From assembly GCA_025175895.1 (NCBI GenBank), contig CM046004.1, positions 1,364,001 to 1,428,000 of the forward strand: 64,000 nt of DNA, written 5' to 3'. Of the stretch, positions 58,702 to 64,000 are shown piece by piece (within the stretch, counting starts at the first letter, position 1; every line of letters starts with the position of its first letter). The DNA is from Wurfbainia villosa. Lineage: Eukaryota; Streptophyta; Magnoliopsida; Zingiberales; Zingiberaceae. The position numbers and the translations under genes were made by a program. A model generated the notes under the pieces. It ran no database searches and was not told the origin of the DNA. It worked only from the letters and a program-made list of their open reading frames with translations.

Positions 58702-61700
58702 TGTAAGATATGAAAAAAAAAATTCATATGAATTAACCCTTTAATTAATTGGGTCTAATTAGTGGGTTAATTGGGTTTAATTAGTGATGGGGTTTGAAAT
58801 TGGGCTAAAACCTGTTGGGCCGAATCCATTGGGCTGAAGCTAATGGGCTGAAGCTAATGGGCTGAATCCATTGGGCTAGAATTGAGAGTTTGGGCTTAAC
58901 TTAGGTTGAACCTTGACCTAAGGCTGGCTCAATCCAATTGAACGACCTTTATAAGGCCCGAACCCGATCAACTCCTTCATCGCGATTTTTCCCTTTCTCC
59001 TCGCTCGCGATTTCCGCTTCACCTCTACCTCTCGCCTCTTCCGAATCACCGATGCTGCCGGCGATTCCTTCTCCTCGGTACACCATCACCGATCGGTCCT
59101 CTTCTATCGGAGTTGTCAGAGATCTTCAGTGGAGCGATGGTGATCGCACGCGCTTCGATCCTTCGCCGAGAACCACGCCGCGACGGTGGAAGATCCGGCC
59201 GGTGGGAGAGATATCGTGCTCTCTACTCCCGATCTGTTCTTCATCGCCCATCTTCGCCTTAGACGGATTCCGTCGAGCTCTCCCATCTCAGTTCGTTAGT
59301 TTCCTCGCGCAAGCAGCACGAAGATGTCGCCGCCACGACTAGTCGCTCCGGCCGGAGGATAGCTTGATTCCTTTCTTCCGAGATTTCATCGATTCTTTCC
59401 TGCCGCGGCTACGACGCCATGGATTTGATCGCGCAAAGATGCCGACACAGGTGCTGCGATTTTTGGGTTAGGTTTCAATCTCGGTTTCCTCTAGATGTAG
59501 CTGTGGATGCATCATTCAGCTTCAATCGAGGTTTTGGGCAGTTTGTGGAGCTTGTTGGTCGACGGTGAACAGGGGAGAAACGGTGCCGGTGAAGAAGGAT
59601 CTCTGCATTTTGATTTTTGGGTTTCGTGATTTCTCTCAGAGTGCACTCACCGACTCGTGGATCACCTACCCTGTATTTGTAATCAGCAATCTTGCCGCAG
59701 TGAGCAGCATCGATGGAGGTGATGGGATCTTGGATTCTTGGTAATGTGTTGGCTATCCTGTGGACATTTTTCAAATTATGCTCTGTTAAAGGTTGTCTTG
59801 CGTTGAATCTGAACTTGACTTACAATCACCTTTCAAGCTAACGATCCTATATTTCGGTGTGTTTATGAGTTGTGTGTAACATAGCTTCAGGTGTTCAACC
59901 TCTGCTGATCTGAAAATGCAGGCTGCATTTGGGTGAACAAATTAGGGGAATGACAATGGAATTTAGCTTTGGATCGACCGAAAGTGGTGCTTTGCCCGTT
60001 GGAGTTATGTGGACTAAAGGGGGGGGGGGGGGTATGTTTCGGATAACCTATGGTTGATTGAACGGGGAAAGGTAAGCTTTGATTCTGAATGCTATGTTAT
60101 AGGTTATTTTATAGTTGTGTAACAAATGTACAGGGCTTTGATTTAGGGTTGTCTTGTGGACGTGAGGACAAATGATGTTTTCAGAGGAGTCTTCGTATTA
60201 GGTGGGTAATATCTACCTGGTCCGGTAGTTTTGATCAAATTCTAGTGCATGATCTTGGATTTATGTTTATACCTGTTTACCTTAAATCCACTCTTATTTA
60301 ATCATATGCTTGTACTGCCTTGACCTTTGAGATATATACTCTGGTACTTTATTGATTATCTAGCTCGGATAGGAACTATAAACCCTATTATGTATTAGCT
60401 GATGGATGTTCAGTAAGTACAGGTGGTTAGGGTTATCTTTGTGACCTCAGATTGGGTTACTGTGTTACATCACTAGGGTTAGGTGATGGATTAGATTATG
60501 GAGTCGATTGTTATATCATATCCGTATTAGTGGTGCATCTATGGTGGATCTAGTTGTCTGTGCATAGATAAGTGTGTGGTTGTCAGTATGTGACCATGGA
60601 CTAGAGGTCCTAGCGTGATGGTATATCTATTATGGATTGTATGCCTGTGTATGGTTATATGGATGGTCGATAGTATATCGCTACTGACTAGAGGTCTTAG
60701 CGTGGTTGACTGTCAGATGAGTATGACTCTTTGTGCGATAGAGAGAGAGTCTTGTGGATTGTAGTCCTTGCATAGTTGACTTTTGGTTGACTAGGACTCC
60801 CCGTGGGATAGCGAGTGTTGCGAGGATACTTGTGTGGAGCTATGCATCATTACATTGCATGCATGCTGTTGACTGGGTCTCCCTTGTGGTTGAGATGGGT
60901 CGTCAGTCATCCTGCCTCCCCGGCCACTCAGGGTAGTGGTAGCAGGGTTGAGGGCAGAGCATTGGATGTGCCGCGCTCGACCACTATATATACGGTGGTA
61001 GCTGGAGATGCGCACTTGGCCACTGAGTAGAGTGGTGTTAGCATTCGCCCACTATAGAAGGTGGTTGTGTGACGTGCAGTTGTCCTGTGTGCGGCGCTTG
61101 TCTACTTATGGGTAGGGACGGCGTGGCTTGCAGCAGGGGCCCCTAGGAGTAGTTAGCTCTTTACGCTTATACGCTACTCAGTCATACTACCCAACTCGGC
61201 CACTCGAGAGTAGTGGCAGCTGGAGTCGGGTTAGTTGTCATTGTCGTGCCACCCTAGCCACTCTGGGGTCGTGGTTGGACGGGTCCGCAGACAGTGATCA
61301 TGCATATGCATTGCTGATATATATGTATGCATGTATTTGATATATGTTTTACATATGCCTGTGAGATGCTGCATTTGTTTGCTGCATATGTTTGTACATC
61401 ATGATACATGTCATTTGCATATTTTATACTGTTATGTATTGAGCATGATATATGTGTTGGTCCAGACTGTTGTATGCGTTTGATTAGCGTCATGTCATAG
61501 TGTGGTATTGACCGGGATGTTATTACATGTGATTATATACTGTTCATATGTCTGAGTGTTGGTCAGGTATGGGATTGACTTTGCACATTATATGGGTTAT
61601 GTTATTGTATATCTGTTTAGGATGATATAACATATGGTGTTGCAGACCGTCAGGTACGTTGGTACATTACTTCATGTTCAGTTGATCAGTTTAGTATATA

Positions 61701-62245
61701 CATTGAGTATGACTATACTGTGATTACTTGTTATTAGATTTGGATAGGACTGTATGTCTATTGGACTCATGTTGTATACCTGTAGATCTTCACATGTATA
61801 CTTGTAGATCTCTTTACCCTATATGTTCATGCACTTTCTACATATTACCCCTGAGTTTATACTCACCACCCCTGGACCCTGGGTTTCCTGTCGCCCAAAT
61901 AACAGGTAGAAGATTCCTTGGACGTTCGGAGCTCCGTCAGCTTATCCCATCTCACACCGAACAATTGGGATTTTCTACGTATTTGCTTCCGCTGTTGTTT
62001 TGTATTATGACCATGTATAATCAGTGTTGTATTTGACTGTTGGTTTGTATGTTATTTTGGTGTAGTATGTTAGAGTCGCACCGGTGCGCACCTTTGTGTT
62101 GTTATGGATGTATTGTTTAGTATTGTCCATATATATGTCATATTGTTGTGGGCCTACGGGCCTTGTATTAACCCGATATGTTGCCACGTGCAGGAGAGAT
62201 GTCGTCCGTTTACTTTTCGGTACGACATACTCTCGGGGCGTGATA
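58702..62245 (+). mobile_element. Solo LTR D (3.5 kb, gypsy, A/E-related)
   Basis: Starts TGTAAGATATG and ends CTCTCGGGGCGTGATA. The terminal CA has become TA. It is flanked by AAAAA (58697-58701 and 62246-62250). Copy 1 of the tract has the single site TAAAAAAGTT at 10181-10190. Landmarks: TTTATAAGG box 58948-58956, GC-rich block 58970-59480, donor-like AAAGGTAAGC near 60068, 3' splice-like AATGTACAG near 60134, ATTAGGTGGGTAA near 60198, stem-loops 60921-61276, and a G13-type run near 60019. There is no interior or second LTR. Confidence 0.9.
60921..61276. repeat. Stem-loop array in solo LTR D
   Basis: Seven hairpins in the same order as in A: GGCCACTCAGGGTAGTGG, CCACTATATATACGGTGG, CCACTGAGTAGAGTGG, CCACTATAGAAGGTGG, CTACTTATGGGTAG, CCACTCGAGAGTAGTGG, CCACTCTGGGGTCGTGG. 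Loop bases differ from A more than stem bases do. Confidence 0.75.
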
Positions 62246-63560
62246 AAAAAAGTTGACAAGAGGTAAAGCTTAAGTGAATCGTAGATGATCAGACACTTAG
62301 CATATGGATGGAAGTTCTAATAGATTGTGGGAGATCGAATATTAGACGAGTGAAAAAATCCTAACAGGTTAAGAAGGATCGAATGTTAGTCGAGTAAGAA
62401 AGTCCTAACAAGTCAGGATTGACCAAATGTTAAATGAGTATGGAAGTTTAATCATGTCAAGGAAGATCAGATGTTTGATATTGGAGAAGTCATAGTGAGT
62501 CAAAATTAATTGGATGTTAAGCACAAGAGGGATAGTCCAAACAATGGTGATCAGATGTTAGGCAAGTAAAGTCCAAACAAATTAAGAATGACCAGATGCT
62601 AGGCGAGAAATATCCTGATATGTTGAGGTCAACTGGATACCAGATAAAACGAGAGTTAGGTTGAGTTAGGATTGAAATTGAAATATCAATCGACTGATAG
62701 GGTGCATCAGTCGACTGATAAATCCTAAACCCTAAATTCAGGGATTTAAGAAGTTTATGCGGGGGGGGGGGTCTCAGGTGTGATCAATCGACAGATGAAT
62801 TTCACCAGTCGATTGTCAACTTAATTGATAAAGACCAATCAATTGATGGATATAATTAGTCAACATACTATAGCAAAGTATAGAAGGTTCAAAAGTCGAC
62901 TGTGTGACACAATTGAATAGACTCTAGTCTACTAATGATGAGTAGTAGTCAACTGATGGTTTGTAGTAAGCACAGAAGGTTCAAAACTTGATTGCAGGAT
63001 TCGACTGGATAGATTCCTATTGACTGATGATGAGTGATAGTTGACTGATATTTATGTGAATAGAGTCGCTAAGTTGACATATCAAAGTAATATTTAAATT
63101 TATAATGGAACAATCAAATAATCGACTGAAATCATTCCAATAATAACACCACAAAAGAGAGTTTCATGGAGATTTGAAGACATCGATTTTTGAAGACTTT
63201 AAAGGGGAAATATTATTACATTCCAAACCTTTAAGAAGCACTCCAAAGTAACTAAACAACAAGCAAACAAAGATTTATGTAAATTATTACTTTATTTTGC
63301 ATTTCAATTTCTCTATTATATTTGATTGCATTTATTTTTAAAGAACTTGTATTGTAAGAGATTTTTGCATCTTCGAAAAGTATCTGAAAAAGAGAAAACA
63401 CGATGGTAATAACTACATTAAGACTAAATCGTAGAGTATGAATTGAGATTTCAAACCATGTTAAATCGAGGTATCATTTTGTTTATTTTGTCTTATTATT
63501 TTCATTTATTTATGAAAATAAATCAAATAATACAACCATATTAACCAACCACTAATACTA
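62246..63560 (+). mobile_element. Copia-type LTR J, copy 2, third piece
   Basis: 62251-62620 matches 10186-10583 and carries the same 50-60 base repeat units (AAGTCCTAACAAGTCAGG, TTGACCAAATGTTAAATG). Beyond the end of copy 1 it continues with CAGTCGACTG-type palindromes (62690-63060), a poly-G run (62761-62772), and a TTGTAAGAG and CTTCGAAAAG stretch typical of the R region of copia LTRs. The 3' end is not clear. Confidence 0.55.
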
Positions 63561-64000
63561 AATCAAACTAAATCTTTATCCAATCAATTGATAATATTTT
63601 AAGCCAACTCAATATGTATCCAATCGCCTAAATTAGATAAGATCACCTAATTTTCTTTCATTGGATTATCTACGTTCAATAAAATTAAGTAAATTGTATA
63701 TAGTGACTAGCATGGGTTAAATCAAATATGAAAGTAATGAATGACTATGAGAATTACAATCATCTTTAAATATACTCAATTTTCTATTAAAATAATTGAC
63801 AATCAAAGTGTTCTCCATGCTAGATATTGGCTAGGTACAATGTAACAAATGAATCATGTCACATACCAAATTATGTGTTTTCTAGTCTTTTCACTTTTTT
63901 TATTAGCACCAGGTATTCATGTCTTTGACCAAACTAATTTTGAAGATGGTCGATTCTATCTCACGGATCTCTAACGGAGAATTAAGTAACCTCTAGACGA
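63561..64000. other. AT-rich DNA, nothing recognised
   Basis: No open frame of note, no terminal repeat and no RNA gene is seen up to the window edge. Confidence 0.5.

Overview
The window looks like heterochromatic, repeat-packed DNA from a flowering plant. A monocot is likely but not proven: the only intact gene has a GC-rich first exon. That gene is a two-exon CYP71-clan cytochrome P450 on the minus strand (10878-12466). Almost everything else is LTR retrotransposon sequence in various states of decay.

Left arm. 1-6846 is the 5' part of a minus-strand Ty3/gypsy element (E), fused to a stray LTR piece at its far end. 6847-10583 is copy 1 of a roughly 3.7 kb duplicated tract. It holds a solo gypsy-type LTR (G, TSD AGGAG) and a truncated copia-type LTR (J). 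The P450 follows, then AT-rich intergenic DNA (12567-14050), a copia-type 3' end with its LTR (14051-16307), a minus-strand gypsy LTR (F, 16308-18799) and another copia LTR end (18800-19222).

Right arm. 19447-62620 is copy 2 of the duplicated tract, blown up from under 4 kb to over 43 kb by later insertions. A 2.2 kb solo LTR (H, TSD GCATG) sits in G. Element C (24201-58602, minus, TSD CAAGT) and solo LTR D (58702-62245, TSD AAAAA) sit in J. Inside C lies element A (27398-50479, plus, TSD CATAC), and inside A's 3' LTR lies element B (36451-48463, plus, TSD TAATC). A 608 bp MITE (TSD CTA) also sits in C's integrase. Copy 1 keeps the matching empty sites for H, C and D, and A's own 5' LTR keeps the empty site for B, so the order of events can be read directly.

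The gypsy elements use an initiator-Met tRNA primer site, have 2.9-3.8 kb LTRs ending in GGGGCGTGACA or close to it, and carry a chromodomain-like tail after integrase. This suggests Del/Tekay-type chromoviruses (inference). All their gag-pol regions are broken. The LTRs themselves are the most interesting material. They share a modular layout: a TATA-like box, a GC-rich block ending in a splice-donor-like site, a 3' splice site with a tiny exon-like cassette (in several families carrying a perfect inverted repeat), an array of short stem-loops, and a conserved end. Their 5' (U3) portions differ between families. Sister LTRs of one element differ mainly at CTG/CAG positions, which may be an assembly artefact rather than evolution.
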